Program-made: the position numbers and the translations under genes
Assembly: GCF_052064335.1 (NCBI RefSeq)
Contig: NZ_JBQHVU010000001.1
Coordinates: 186,001-250,000, forward strand
DNA from: Weimeria sp002480925
GTDB taxonomy: Bacteria; Bacillota; Clostridia; Lachnospirales; Lachnospiraceae
Reading direction: 5' to 3'
DNA: 64,000 bases
The notes under the pieces: generated by a model
The model's database searches: none
Seen by the model: the letters and a program-made list of their open reading frames with translations, nothing else
What the model was told of the DNA's origin: nothing
In this document: positions 51,501 to 60,179 of the stretch, one piece after another
How the letters are laid out: every line of letters begins with the position of its first letter
Numbering within the stretch: the stretch's first letter is position 1

Positions 51501-51777
51501 GCCCTCCAAGGGTAGGAAGGATGGAATCCGGCTTTTCTTTTTTTATAATGGTCTCAAGAGACTTTATCGTAAGAGGCTCTATATAGACCTCATCAGCGAT
51601 ATCCTTATCAGTCATGATAGTCGCCGGGTTTGAGTTTACAAGGCAGACCTCAATGCCCTCCTCCTTCAGGGATCTGCAGGCCTGGGTACCGGCATAGTCA
51701 AACTCGGCAGCCTGACCTATCACTATCGGGCCGCTTCCTATCACCATTACCTTCTTTATGCTTTTGTCGCGCGGCAT
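48565..51777 (-). CDS. carB: Carbamoyl-phosphate synthase large chain
   Basis: Makes carbamoyl phosphate for arginine and pyrimidines. The 1070-residue protein shows the two duplicated ATP-grasp halves: [21 protein letters not shown] at the start and [21 protein letters not shown] near 555 (core SGPIxIGQ), [13 protein letters not shown] near 170 and [13 protein letters not shown] near 710, and a C-terminal allosteric MGS domain. GGAGG precedes the ATG, which shares one base with the carA stop (TAATG). Length is typical. Confidence 0.97.
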   Translation of the reverse strand: [1070 protein letters not shown]

Positions 51778-52847
51778 TACAGTCCTCCTTCCATCATGCT
51801 TATAAACCTGTCAAACAGAAAAGCGCTGTCCTGTGGTCCCGGGCAGGCCTCCGGATGGAACTGCACCGTGTATATATTCTTTCCTGTATACATAAGTCCC
51901 TCATTGGTCCCGTCATTTACATTTGTAAACGAAGGAGTCGCAACACGGGGATCAAGTCCGTCCGTATCCACGACGTAGCCATGGTTCTGGGAAGAAATAT
52001 AGACTCTTCCTGTCATTGCATCCTTTACAGGATGATTGCCTCCGCGGTGACCATATTTAAGCTTCTTTGTATCTATACCATTCGCAAGAGCCATAAGCTG
52101 ATGTCCTAGACAGATGGCAAAGATAGGTATATCTGTCTGATAAAGCTTCTTTATCTCCTTTATGATATCGGTGCAGGTCTTGGGATCTCCGGGACCGTTT
52201 GAAAGCATGATTCCGTCCGGATCCATGGCAATGATCTCATCAGCTGTAGTAGATGCCGGTACTATTGTCACATCACATCCACGCTCATTTAAGCTCTCAC
52301 CGATATGTCTCTTGGCTCCGAGATCAAGGAGAACTACCTTCTTGCCCTTTCCTGGCAGATGCTTTCTCTCTTTGCAGGTCACCTGACTTACTACATCACC
52401 GACTTCGTAGGCCTTTATCTTTTCAAGAATCGGTCCGAGGTCATCATACTTCGTAGTAGAGATCATTCCATTCATAGTTCCCTGATCCCTGAGCTTTTTC
52501 GTAAGGCCTCTGGTATCTATTCCCTGGATTCCAGGAATATCCTGCTCCACAAGAAAATCATTGAGATTCCCCTTACAGCGGAAATTGCTCGGAACCCTTG
52601 CCAGCTCTCTTACTATATATCCACCTACATACGAGCGCCCTGACTCTGCATCATCCGTGACACCGTAGTTACCGATCAGCGGATATGTCATTGTGACAGC
52701 CTGTCCTGCGTATGACGGATCGGTAAGCACCTCAAGATACCCAGTCATCGAAGTGTTGAACACGACTTCGCTTATGGACTCTCTTGTAGAGCCAATGCTC
52801 TCACCTGTGAAAACCGTACCGTCTTCGAGGTAAAGATATGCTTTCAT
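51777..52847 (-). CDS. carA: Carbamoyl-phosphate synthase small chain
   Basis: The glutaminase subunit that passes ammonia to CarB. The 356-residue protein begins MKAYLYLEDGTVFTGES, with SMTGYLEV... near 30 (core TGYLEVLTDPSYAGQ), ending in a class I GATase domain with LSNGPGDPK near 213, the nucleophile in AICLGHQLMALA near 240, and FHPEACPGP near 330. AGGAAAAG precedes the ATG. The stop overlaps carB. It lies 43 bases after purL in the same direction, so pyrimidine and purine genes may share a transcript. Confidence 0.97.
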   Translation of the reverse strand: MKAYLYLEDGTVFTGESIGSTRESISEVVFNTSMTGYLEVLTDPSYAGQAVTMTYPLIGNYGVTDDAESGRSYVGGYIVRELARVPSNFRCKGNLNDFLVEQDIPGIQGIDTRGLTKKLRDQGTMNGMISTTKYDDLGPILEKIKAYEVGDVVSQVTCKERKHLPGKGKKVVLLDLGAKRHIGESLNERGCDVTIVPASTTADEIIAMDPDGIMLSNGPGDPKTCTDIIKEIKKLYQTDIPIFAICLGHQLMALANGIDTKKLKYGHRGGNHPVKDAMTGRVYISSQNHGYVVDTDGLDPRVATPSFTNVNDGTNEGLMYTGKNIYTVQFHPEACPGPQDSAFLFDRFISMMEGGL

Positions 52848-52890
52848 TCTTTTCCTTTCTTTGTTTGAGGATTTATCCCCTATATCCTAA

Positions 52891-55800
52891 TCACTTAAAG
52901 TAGCTAACTCCTGACTCGAAGACCTTCATATCCAGATTGCCGTAGATATTCTTCGACACTCCGTCTCCTATCCTCTCGCAGTGGCACATCTTTCCGAGGA
53001 TACGGCCATCCTCGCTTGTGATTCCCTCTACTGCACGGTAGGATCCGTTGATATTCCACTCTTCGTCCATTGAGCAGTTTCCGTCTATGTCAACGTACTG
53101 GGTTGCTACCTGTCCATTTGCGAACAGCTTGTCAAGCCATTTCTCGTCTGCGACGAATCTTCCCTCGCCGTGTGATGCAGGAATGCCATAGACGCTTCCA
53201 AGGCCTGCCAGGCGAAGCCATGGGCTCTTGTTGGATACAACCTTTGTATAGGCGATCTTACTGATATGGCGTCCGATCGTATTGTAGGTAAGTGTCGGTG
53301 AGTCAGGCTTCTGCTCCGTTACTTTTCCATAAGGCACAAGGCCGAGCTTTATCAGAGCCTGGAATCCGTTGCAGATACCAAGGACAAGTCCATCTCTCTT
53401 TGTGATCAGATCCTCGATGGCCTCGGTTATCTTTTCATTTCTGAAAGCCGTAGCAAAGAACTTCGCACTGCCCTCCGGCTCGTCTCCTGCTGAGAAACCG
53501 CCAGGGAACATAACTATCTGAGCCTTGTTTATGCCATTTACGAAATCATCGACTGAAGATCTGATGTCCTCTGCATTCTGGTTTCTGAATACTACTGTGT
53601 TCGTAGTCGCTCCTGCCTGCTCGAAGGCCCTCGCTGAATCATACTCACAGTTGGTCCCAGGGAATACCGGAATGAATACATTCGGCTTTGCGACCCTATT
53701 TTTGCAGACATATATATTTTTCTCATCATAGAGTCTGCATTCTACAGGAGTCTTACAAGAATCCGCCCTTGTCGCAAATACGCCCTCGAGAGGAGCCTTC
53801 CAGGCTAGAAGGGCCTCGCTTGCTGCAAAGGAGATGCTTCCAATGGTAAACATCCTATCATCTGTAACCTCACCTACGGTATCATAGTAATCAGACAGGC
53901 TGTTGTCTGTCATAGCTGAATCAACAGCCTCCATTGCTGATTGTGGGACCTCGGCCAGGATAGCGCAAGGATAAGCCCTGAAAGCATTCTTTTCAGACGT
54001 CATGGAAAGCTTTACTCCAAATCCGTTTCCGAAGGCCATCTTGGAGGCAGCAGCTGCTACTCCGTAATTATCTATCACATAGGCTGAGACTATAGCCTTT
54101 GCCTTTATTAGCTGATGGATAGTATCATAGAGCCTCATTACCTGGTCATATTCAGGAAGATCATAGAGATCCTTTGAGATCCAGAAGAGAACCAGCTTGT
54201 CTCCTGCCTTTTTAAGCTCTGGTGTGATTATATCATGCACATCTGCTGTATCAACTGCAAATGAGCAGAGGGTCGGCGGAACATCTATGTCGTTAAAGGT
54301 ACCTGACATGGAATCCTTTCCTCCGATCGAAGGAAGGCCATATCTCATCTGTGCCTCAAAGGCTCCGAGAAGGGCTGCAAAAGGCTGGCTCCATCTCTTG
54401 GGATCCTCATTCATCCTCCTGAAGTATTCCTGGAATGTAAAGCGGATCTTTCTGAAATCGCCGCCTGCTGCAACGATCTTTGCCATAGACTCGGTTATAG
54501 AATAAATGGCTCCGTGATATGGACTCCATTTGGACAGATAAGGATCAAAGCCATATGCCATCATGGATACAGTATCGCACTTATGATTTCCGACAGGAAG
54601 CTTGGCTACCATGCTCTGGGTCTCTGTCAGCTGATACTTCCCACCGAAAGGCATAAATACAGACGATGCTCCGATCGAACCGTCGAACATCTCGACAAGC
54701 CCCTTCTGTGAGCATACATTGAGGTCTGAAAGGGTATCTAGCCAGGCTGCCTTGTAATCATCCTTCTCTATATCCTTCTTTACCTTTGACAGAGCATAGT
54801 CCCCAAGATAATCCTTATCCTTATCAGGTATCTCTACGACAACCCCTGTCTCCTGATGAGCTCCGTTTGTATCAAGGAAATCTCTTGAGAGATCAACTAT
54901 GGTCTTTCCTCTCCAGTCAAGACGGAGCCTTGCTTCATCTGTCACCTCGGCTACAACAGTCGCCTCGAGATTTTCCTCAGCAGCATATGAAAGGAACTTG
55001 TCAACATCTGCCGGAGCAACAACGACTGCCATCCTCTCCTGAGACTCTGAAATAGCAAGCTCTGTTCCATCAAGCCCTGCATACTTCTTCGGAACCAGAT
55101 CGAGATTTACCTTAAGTCCTCTGGCAAGCTCTCCTATGGCAACCGATACACCGCCGGCACCGAAGTCATTACATTTCTTTATCAGATAAGCGACCTCCTC
55201 ACGCCTGAAGAGCCTCTGAAGCTTTCTCTCTGTAGGTGGATTACCCTTCTGGACCTCAGCTCCGCAAAGTGCCGTAGATTTGGTATTATGAGCCTTTGAC
55301 GAGCCTGTGGCACCGCCTATACCGTCACGTCCGGTACGGCCTCCGAGCAGGATTATCTTATCACCCGGATCCGAGTCAAGTCTCCTTACGGCTCTTCTTG
55401 GAGCAGCTGCTATCACAGCCCCGATCTCCATCCTCTTTGCTACATAATCAGGATGATATATTTCCTTTACATATCCTGTCGCAAGTCCTATCTGGTTTCC
55501 GTATGAGCTGTAGCCATGAGCAGCCTCACGGACAAGCTTTTTCTGAGGAAGCTTACCCTCTAAGGTCTCGCTTACAGGTCTTGTCGGATCAGCTGCACCT
55601 GTGATCCTCATGGCCTGGTATACATAGGTCCTTCCTGAGAGAGGATCTCTTATAGCGCCTCCAAGGCAGGTCGCAGCACCACCGAACGGTTCTATTTCTG
55701 TAGGATGGTTATGGGTCTCGTTTTTGAAATTAAGAAGCCACTCCTCTGTCTTTCCATCCACCTCTATAGGGATCACTATGGAGCAGGCATTTATCTCGTC

Positions 55801-56688
55801 CGACTCCTCCTGGTCGTCTAATAGTCCCTTTTTCTTAAGGAGCTTTGCGCCTATAGTAGCAAGATCCATAAGGCAGACAAACTTATCGTTCCTGTCCCTG
55901 TAAAGGACCTTGTAATTATCACAGTATTTCTGATAAGAATCCATCATAGGCTTCTTATAGTAGCCGTCCTCAAACTCAATACTTGTAAGCTCTGTCGAGA
56001 ATGTAGTATGACGGCAGTGATCAGACCAGTATGTATCAAGAACCCTTATCTCTGTAATAGACGGGTCCCTGTGCTCATCTGCCCTGAAATAATCTCTTAT
56101 ATGAAGGAAATCCTTATAGGTCATGGCAAGGCCAAGCGAATCATATCTCTTTCTGAAATCACCATCGCTCTCGTCGCAGAATCCATCAAGGATCTCGACA
56201 TCCTCCGGTTCACTGAAATCGTCCTCCAGACTATCAGGCTTGCTCTCGTCTGCTATCCTCGAATCAACCGGATTTACACAATGCTTTTTGATCCGGTCAA
56301 AATCGTCATCAGAGATCTCTCCCTCGATAACATAGGTCGTAGCTGTCTTTATGATAGGACTGGCCTGATCGTCAAGGAGCTTCATGCACTGCTCAGCTGA
56401 GTCTGCTCTCTGGTCAAACTGTCCAGGCAGGAATTCCACAGAAAAAATCCGCCCGGTATAATCGAAGCTCTCCTCGTAAACATAATCTACAGGAGGCTCA
56501 GAGAATACTGTGCGGACTGCTTTTTCAAATACATTGTCCGGAAGATCTGAAACATCATAACGAACAAGAACCCTTACGCCGGTAATACCATCAATGCCGA
56601 CGAAATGGCGTAACTCGTGTGAAAGCTGCTTCGCAGCAACTGCGAAATCAGGCTTTTTTTCTACATATACGCGTCTAACTTTTCCCAT
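52891..56688 (-). CDS. purL: Phosphoribosylformylglycinamidine synthase, single-chain form
   Basis: Converts FGAR to FGAM with ATP and glutamine. At 1265 residues it is the large fused type that carries synthetase and glutaminase together, rather than separate PurS, PurL and PurQ. Synthetase motifs: NFKNETHNHPTEIEPFGGAATCLGG near 330 (core ETHNHPT), GGRTGRDGIGGAT near 455, and GGKDSMSGT near 800. The C-terminal glutaminase has PGGFSAGDEPEGS near 1080, LGICNGFQALIKLG near 1125 with the Cys nucleophile, and HGEGRF near 1195. The ATG at 56688 has AAAGG. A hairpin leader precedes it (56725-56756). Confidence 0.96.
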   Translation of the reverse strand: MGKVRRVYVEKKPDFAVAAKQLSHELRHFVGIDGITGVRVLVRYDVSDLPDNVFEKAVRTVFSEPPVDYVYEESFDYTGRIFSVEFLPGQFDQRADSAEQCMKLLDDQASPIIKTATTYVIEGEISDDDFDRIKKHCVNPVDSRIADESKPDSLEDDFSEPEDVEILDGFCDESDGDFRKRYDSLGLAMTYKDFLHIRDYFRADEHRDPSITEIRVLDTYWSDHCRHTTFSTELTSIEFEDGYYKKPMMDSYQKYCDNYKVLYRDRNDKFVCLMDLATIGAKLLKKKGLLDDQEESDEINACSIVIPIEVDGKTEEWLLNFKNETHNHPTEIEPFGGAATCLGGAIRDPLSGRTYVYQAMRITGAADPTRPVSETLEGKLPQKKLVREAAHGYSSYGNQIGLATGYVKEIYHPDYVAKRMEIGAVIAAAPRRAVRRLDSDPGDKIILLGGRTGRDGIGGATGSSKAHNTKSTALCGAEVQKGNPPTERKLQRLFRREEVAYLIKKCNDFGAGGVSVAIGELARGLKVNLDLVPKKYAGLDGTELAISESQERMAVVVAPADVDKFLSYAAEENLEATVVAEVTDEARLRLDWRGKTIVDLSRDFLDTNGAHQETGVVVEIPDKDKDYLGDYALSKVKKDIEKDDYKAAWLDTLSDLNVCSQKGLVEMFDGSIGASSVFMPFGGKYQLTETQSMVAKLPVGNHKCDTVSMMAYGFDPYLSKWSPYHGAIYSITESMAKIVAAGGDFRKIRFTFQEYFRRMNEDPKRWSQPFAALLGAFEAQMRYGLPSIGGKDSMSGTFNDIDVPPTLCSFAVDTADVHDIITPELKKAGDKLVLFWISKDLYDLPEYDQVMRLYDTIHQLIKAKAIVSAYVIDNYGVAAAASKMAFGNGFGVKLSMTSEKNAFRAYPCAILAEVPQSAMEAVDSAMTDNSLSDYYDTVGEVTDDRMFTIGSISFAASEALLAWKAPLEGVFATRADSCKTPVECRLYDEKNIYVCKNRVAKPNVFIPVFPGTNCEYDSARAFEQAGATTNTVVFRNQNAEDIRSSVDDFVNGINKAQIVMFPGGFSAGDEPEGSAKFFATAFRNEKITEAIEDLITKRDGLVLGICNGFQALIKLGLVPYGKVTEQKPDSPTLTYNTIGRHISKIAYTKVVSNKSPWLRLAGLGSVYGIPASHGEGRFVADEKWLDKLFANGQVATQYVDIDGNCSMDEEWNINGSYRAVEGITSEDGRILGKMCHCERIGDGVSKNIYGNLDMKVFESGVSYFK

Positions 56689-56724
56689 GGTCTTTCCTTT
56701 CGTGAAAACGGAAACAACAGCCAA

Positions 56725-56756
56725 CAGATGTAAAAATCTACATCCGTCTGATTATA
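56725..56756 (-). promoter_or_regulatory. purL -10 element and leader hairpin
   Basis: TATAAT (56751-56756, minus strand) lies about 60 bases before purL, with only a weak TTTTAT 17 bases upstream. The new transcript can at once form a ten-pair stem, with GATGTA (56739-56744) and TACATC (56727-56732) at its core. No U-run follows, and it does not match a purine riboswitch. Confidence 0.45.
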
Positions 56757-56796
56757 TCACAAAAGGAAGGATAATAAAAACCCTTTTTGCAAATTC

Positions 56797-57273
56797 CTAT
56801 ACGATCACAAAAGAAAAGCTGCATTTTACTGCGAGACGGTCGCCAACATATGCCGCTCCCTCTGCAAGTCCTACATTTGCCTTCATATTGGTAAGGACTG
56901 TCTTTATGGTAAGGACATCGCCCGGACGCACCTGGGACTTGAATCTGGCGTTCTTTACCGATCCAAACATAGGCATCTTACCCTTGAAGTCAGGTGAGGT
57001 GAGGAGTGCACATGCTCCGCACTGGGCTATAGCCTCTAGTGAGAGCACCCCCGGAAAAACCGGATAGGCCGGGAAATGTCCTGCGAATACCGGGTCATTC
57101 CTGCTCATAAGCTTCTCACCTACAGCCCATTTAAGCGGCTCATAGTCGACTATACGGTCGATCATAAGCATGGGCTGCCTGTGGGGAAGGATCCTTTCTA
57201 TATCATCACAGGTAAGTATATTTGGATTTTCTCTTACTTCTATTTTAGTCAATCTTTCCACCTCAAAAGACAT
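56797..57273 (-). CDS. fabZ: 3-hydroxyacyl-ACP dehydratase FabZ
   Basis: Dehydrates 3-hydroxyacyl-ACP in fatty-acid elongation. The 158-residue hotdog protein has ILPHRQPMLMIDRI near residue 28 and the catalytic His/Glu region DPVFAGHFPAYPVFPGVLSLEAIAQ in outline (core GHFPxxPVFPGVLSLEA, residues 66-82). Last gene of the fab operon. Its start shares one base with the fabF stop. No FabA/FabM-type gene for unsaturated fatty acids is adjacent. A terminator was not recognised; purL with its own -10 element follows. Confidence 0.95.
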   Translation of the reverse strand: MSFEVERLTKIEVRENPNILTCDDIERILPHRQPMLMIDRIVDYEPLKWAVGEKLMSRNDPVFAGHFPAYPVFPGVLSLEAIAQCGACALLTSPDFKGKMPMFGSVKNARFKSQVRPGDVLTIKTVLTNMKANVGLAEGAAYVGDRLAVKCSFSFVIV

Positions 57274-58526
57274 CAGATCTTAGTCATAAGTATGGCTGCA
57301 TTATGGCCGCCAAAGCCTAAGGAATCGCTTATTCCTGCCTTTACATCTGCGTTTACTCCCCTGCAAGGGACATAGTCGAGATCACACTCAGGGTCAGCCT
57401 CCCTTAGATTTGCAGTAGGCGGGATGAAGCCCTCCTCTATTGTCTTTGCCAGAAAAACAGCCTCAACGCCACCGGCTCCGCCAAGCAGATGACCTGTCAT
57501 AGACTTTGTGGACGATATCTTCATATCCTTTGCATGATCGCCAAAAGCCATGTGGATGGCCTTTGTCTCAACTGCGTCATTTATATGGGTAGATGTACCA
57601 TGAGCATTGATATAATCAATATCGTCTGTCTTCATTCCTGCATCATTTACCGCAAGCGTAAACACATCAGAAGCTCCCTCAGCCGAAGGATCAGGAGATG
57701 TGATATGATATGCGTCGCAGTTTGCTCCGTATCCCTTTATCTCACAGATGATATGGGCGCCTCTTCTTTTTGCATGCTCATATTCCTCAAGGACTATAAG
57801 TCCGCAGCCCTCACCTATTACGAAGCCGCTCCTATTTACATCAAACGGCGTTGAAGCATGTGATGGGTCATCTGACTTTGTAAGGGCTCCCATATTGGAG
57901 AATCCTCCTACAGCAAGAGGGGTAATACAGCTCTCTGTTCCTCCGGCAAGCATCAGATCCTGATAACCATCCCTTATCATATGGAAGCTGTCACCAATCG
58001 CATTGGTCCCGCCTGCACAGGCAGTAACAGGGCAGGTAGCCATTCCCTTAAGTCCGAATCTGATAGCTGTCTGGCCTGCTGCCATATTTGATATGGACAT
58101 AGGGATAAAGAATGGAGAAACTCTTTCAAAGCCCTTCTCCATGCCCCTTATATGCTGATCCTCTATAGTCGGAAGTCCACCTATACCGCAGGAGATATCT
58201 GTTCCGAATCTCTTTGCATTAACTTCGCCAATAAGCTTTCCATCCTCACTGACAAGTCCTGCCTCAGTCAGTGCCTCTGTGGCTGCTGCAATGGCAAACT
58301 GGGTGAAGCGGTCCATATGACGCGAATCCTTTTTTGCCATATACTTTAGAGGATCGAATCCCTTTACCTGTCCGGCAAGCTTTATAGAAAAATCCTCTAT
58401 CTGAAAGGCACTTATAGGAGCTATCCCTACCCTTCCTGCCTTTATATTGTCAAAGCTTTCCCTGACCGAAAGGCCACAGGGATTGACTGTTCCAAGTCCG
58501 GTTACAACAACTCTTCTTCTATCCAT
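57273..58526 (-). CDS. fabF: 3-oxoacyl-ACP synthase II FabF
   Basis: Chain-elongating condensing enzyme, 417 residues: VVVTGLGTVNPCGLSV at the start, the nucleophilic Cys in VTACAGGTNAIGD near residue 168, and the two histidines in INAHGTSTHIND near 307 and STKSMTGHLLGGAGG near 340. AGGATTGG precedes the ATG. It follows fabG by seven bases. The active-site triad Cys-His-His is complete. Confidence 0.97.
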   Translation of the reverse strand: MDRRRVVVTGLGTVNPCGLSVRESFDNIKAGRVGIAPISAFQIEDFSIKLAGQVKGFDPLKYMAKKDSRHMDRFTQFAIAAATEALTEAGLVSEDGKLIGEVNAKRFGTDISCGIGGLPTIEDQHIRGMEKGFERVSPFFIPMSISNMAAGQTAIRFGLKGMATCPVTACAGGTNAIGDSFHMIRDGYQDLMLAGGTESCITPLAVGGFSNMGALTKSDDPSHASTPFDVNRSGFVIGEGCGLIVLEEYEHAKRRGAHIICEIKGYGANCDAYHITSPDPSAEGASDVFTLAVNDAGMKTDDIDYINAHGTSTHINDAVETKAIHMAFGDHAKDMKISSTKSMTGHLLGGAGGVEAVFLAKTIEEGFIPPTANLREADPECDLDYVPCRGVNADVKAGISDSLGFGGHNAAILMTKI

Positions 58527-58533
58527 CCAATCC

Positions 58534-59250
58534 TCACATTCCGCCGTTTACTTCGATCACGGCGCCTGTAATATATGAAGCCCTCTCGTCTGCAAGCATA
58601 GCCGCGATATATGCTATCTCGCATGGAGATGCCATCCTTTTCATCGGGATCTGTTCCAGGAGTTTTTCCTTTGCTAAGTCACTTATAGCCCTTGTCATCT
58701 CTGTATCTACCATGCCTGGAGCAATACAGTTTACCGTTATGTTTCTCGATGCGACTTCCTTGGCAAGCGACTTGGAAAAACCTATGATACCGGCCTTTGC
58801 CGCCGCATAGTTGGCCTGTCCGGCATTCCCGTATATACCGCTTACACTGGTGATATTTATGATCCTGCCGTATCTTTTCTTTATCATAGGACGGATGCAG
58901 GCCTTTGACATCAGATAGACGCTCTTCAAGTCGGATGCTATCACATCATCGAAGTCCTTCTCCTTCATGGAGATAAGAAGGCCATCTCTTGTAATTCCGG
59001 CATTGTTTATAAGCACATCCACCTGACCTGCTTCCTTTGCTATTCGCTCAGCCGTTTCGGCTTCGCTTAGGTCTCCTGCTACTATAAGAGGAGTCTCATA
59101 TCCTTTTTCCATAAGGGATGATGCAATCTCCTCCAGTCTGTCTGTATTTTTATGACAGTGAAGGACAAGCCTGTATCCTCTTTTCGCAAATTCCTCTGCG
59201 ATGGCCTGTCCAATACCACCGCTTGCTCCTGTGATCAGGGCTGTACTCAT
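58534..59250 (-). CDS. fabG: 3-oxoacyl-ACP reductase FabG
   Basis: NADPH-dependent reduction of 3-oxoacyl-ACP. A 238-residue short-chain dehydrogenase: ALITGASGGIGQAIAEEF at the start, VLINNAGITRDGLL near residue 82, catalytic Ser in NITSVSGIYGNAGQ near 135, and YAAAKAGIIGFSKSL near 148 (Tyr and Lys). The ATG at 59250 overlaps the fabD stop as ATGA and is preferred over one at 59322 lying inside fabD. Confidence 0.96.
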   Translation of the reverse strand: MSTALITGASGGIGQAIAEEFAKRGYRLVLHCHKNTDRLEEIASSLMEKGYETPLIVAGDLSEAETAERIAKEAGQVDVLINNAGITRDGLLISMKEKDFDDVIASDLKSVYLMSKACIRPMIKKRYGRIINITSVSGIYGNAGQANYAAAKAGIIGFSKSLAKEVASRNITVNCIAPGMVDTEMTRAISDLAKEKLLEQIPMKRMASPCEIAYIAAMLADERASYITGAVIEVNGGM

Positions 59251-60179
59251 AAGTCTTCTATATCCTCCACGGTATTCAAGCTCTTTATACTGATATCCTT
59301 TATGTCCATTGCCTTTGCGCATTTTTTCACAAATCCGCTCAGTGTCTTTCCAGGACCTATCTCTATGAATTCGTCAAAGCCCTCAGATAGAAGAAGGCAG
59401 AGGCTCTTTTCCATAAGAACAGGGCTTTTTACCTGACGTACCATAAGATCTATTATCTTATCCTTCTGATTGACAAGAGGAGTGACCTCTCCATCATCTC
59501 CTGTAGCATTAAAAATGACCCTGCATCTTGCCGGAGCCATCTCGATGCCAGGAAGGAATTCCTTAAGGGCATCTCCGGCCGGCTTCATATATGGAGTATG
59601 GAAGGGTCCGCTGACCATAAGCGGTATCACTCTTTTTGCTCCGGCTTCCTTTAGAAGCTGGCCGGCCTTATCTACGCTTTCCCTCTTTCCTGAGATAACG
59701 ACCTGTCCGGGACAGTTGAAATTGGTCGGATAGCAGCCAGCCTCCGAGGCAGCCTTTTCTATAGAATCCTTATCCATCCCTACTATGGCTGACATTCCCC
59801 AGTCACCGCCGGCTCCGGCCTCCTTCATTTTCCTTCCGCGAAATGAGGTTGCTTTAAGGACTGCCTCAGGAGAAAACACTCCTGCTCCCATAAGAGCCGA
59901 GTATTCTCCAAGAGAAAGTCCAAGAACCGCCTCAGGGAATATCTCCTTTTCCTCAAGGATCTTTGTGATGCCAGTGGCAAATGCACTAAGAGCCGGCTGG
60001 GTATTCTCTGTATCTGTAAGCGCCTCATTCTCGTTGTTAAAGATCACATCACAAAGTCCTGGCTTTATCGAATCTGCCAGATCATAGACAGCCTTAAAGG
60101 CCGGGTAGGTCTGATAGAGATCCTTTCCCATTCCTGTCTTCTGTGCTCCCTGTCCGGCATATAAAAAAGCTCTCTTCAA
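59247..60179 (-). CDS. fabD: Malonyl-CoA:ACP transacylase FabD
   Basis: Loads malonate onto ACP. The 310-residue protein starts (M)KRAFLYAGQGAQKTGMGKDL, with the nucleophile in AVLGLSLGEYSALMGAG near residue 85 (GLSLGEY) and the His in VSGPFHTPYM near 195. TTG at 60179 is the best start: GGGAGG lies eight bases upstream, the family N-terminus begins there, and it overlaps the fabK stop as TTGA. An ATG at 60200 would lie inside fabK. Confidence 0.94.
   Translation of the reverse strand: MKRAFLYAGQGAQKTGMGKDLYQTYPAFKAVYDLADSIKPGLCDVIFNNENEALTDTENTQPALSAFATGITKILEEKEIFPEAVLGLSLGEYSALMGAGVFSPEAVLKATSFRGRKMKEAGAGGDWGMSAIVGMDKDSIEKAASEAGCYPTNFNCPGQVVISGKRESVDKAGQLLKEAGAKRVIPLMVSGPFHTPYMKPAGDALKEFLPGIEMAPARCRVIFNATGDDGEVTPLVNQKDKIIDLMVRQVKSPVLMEKSLCLLLSEGFDEFIEIGPGKTLSGFVKKCAKAMDIKDISIKSLNTVEDIEDL

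Noticed and set aside
56725..56756. Purine riboswitch upstream of purL
   Set aside because: A hairpin is present but conserved core sequences of the purine riboswitch are missing.
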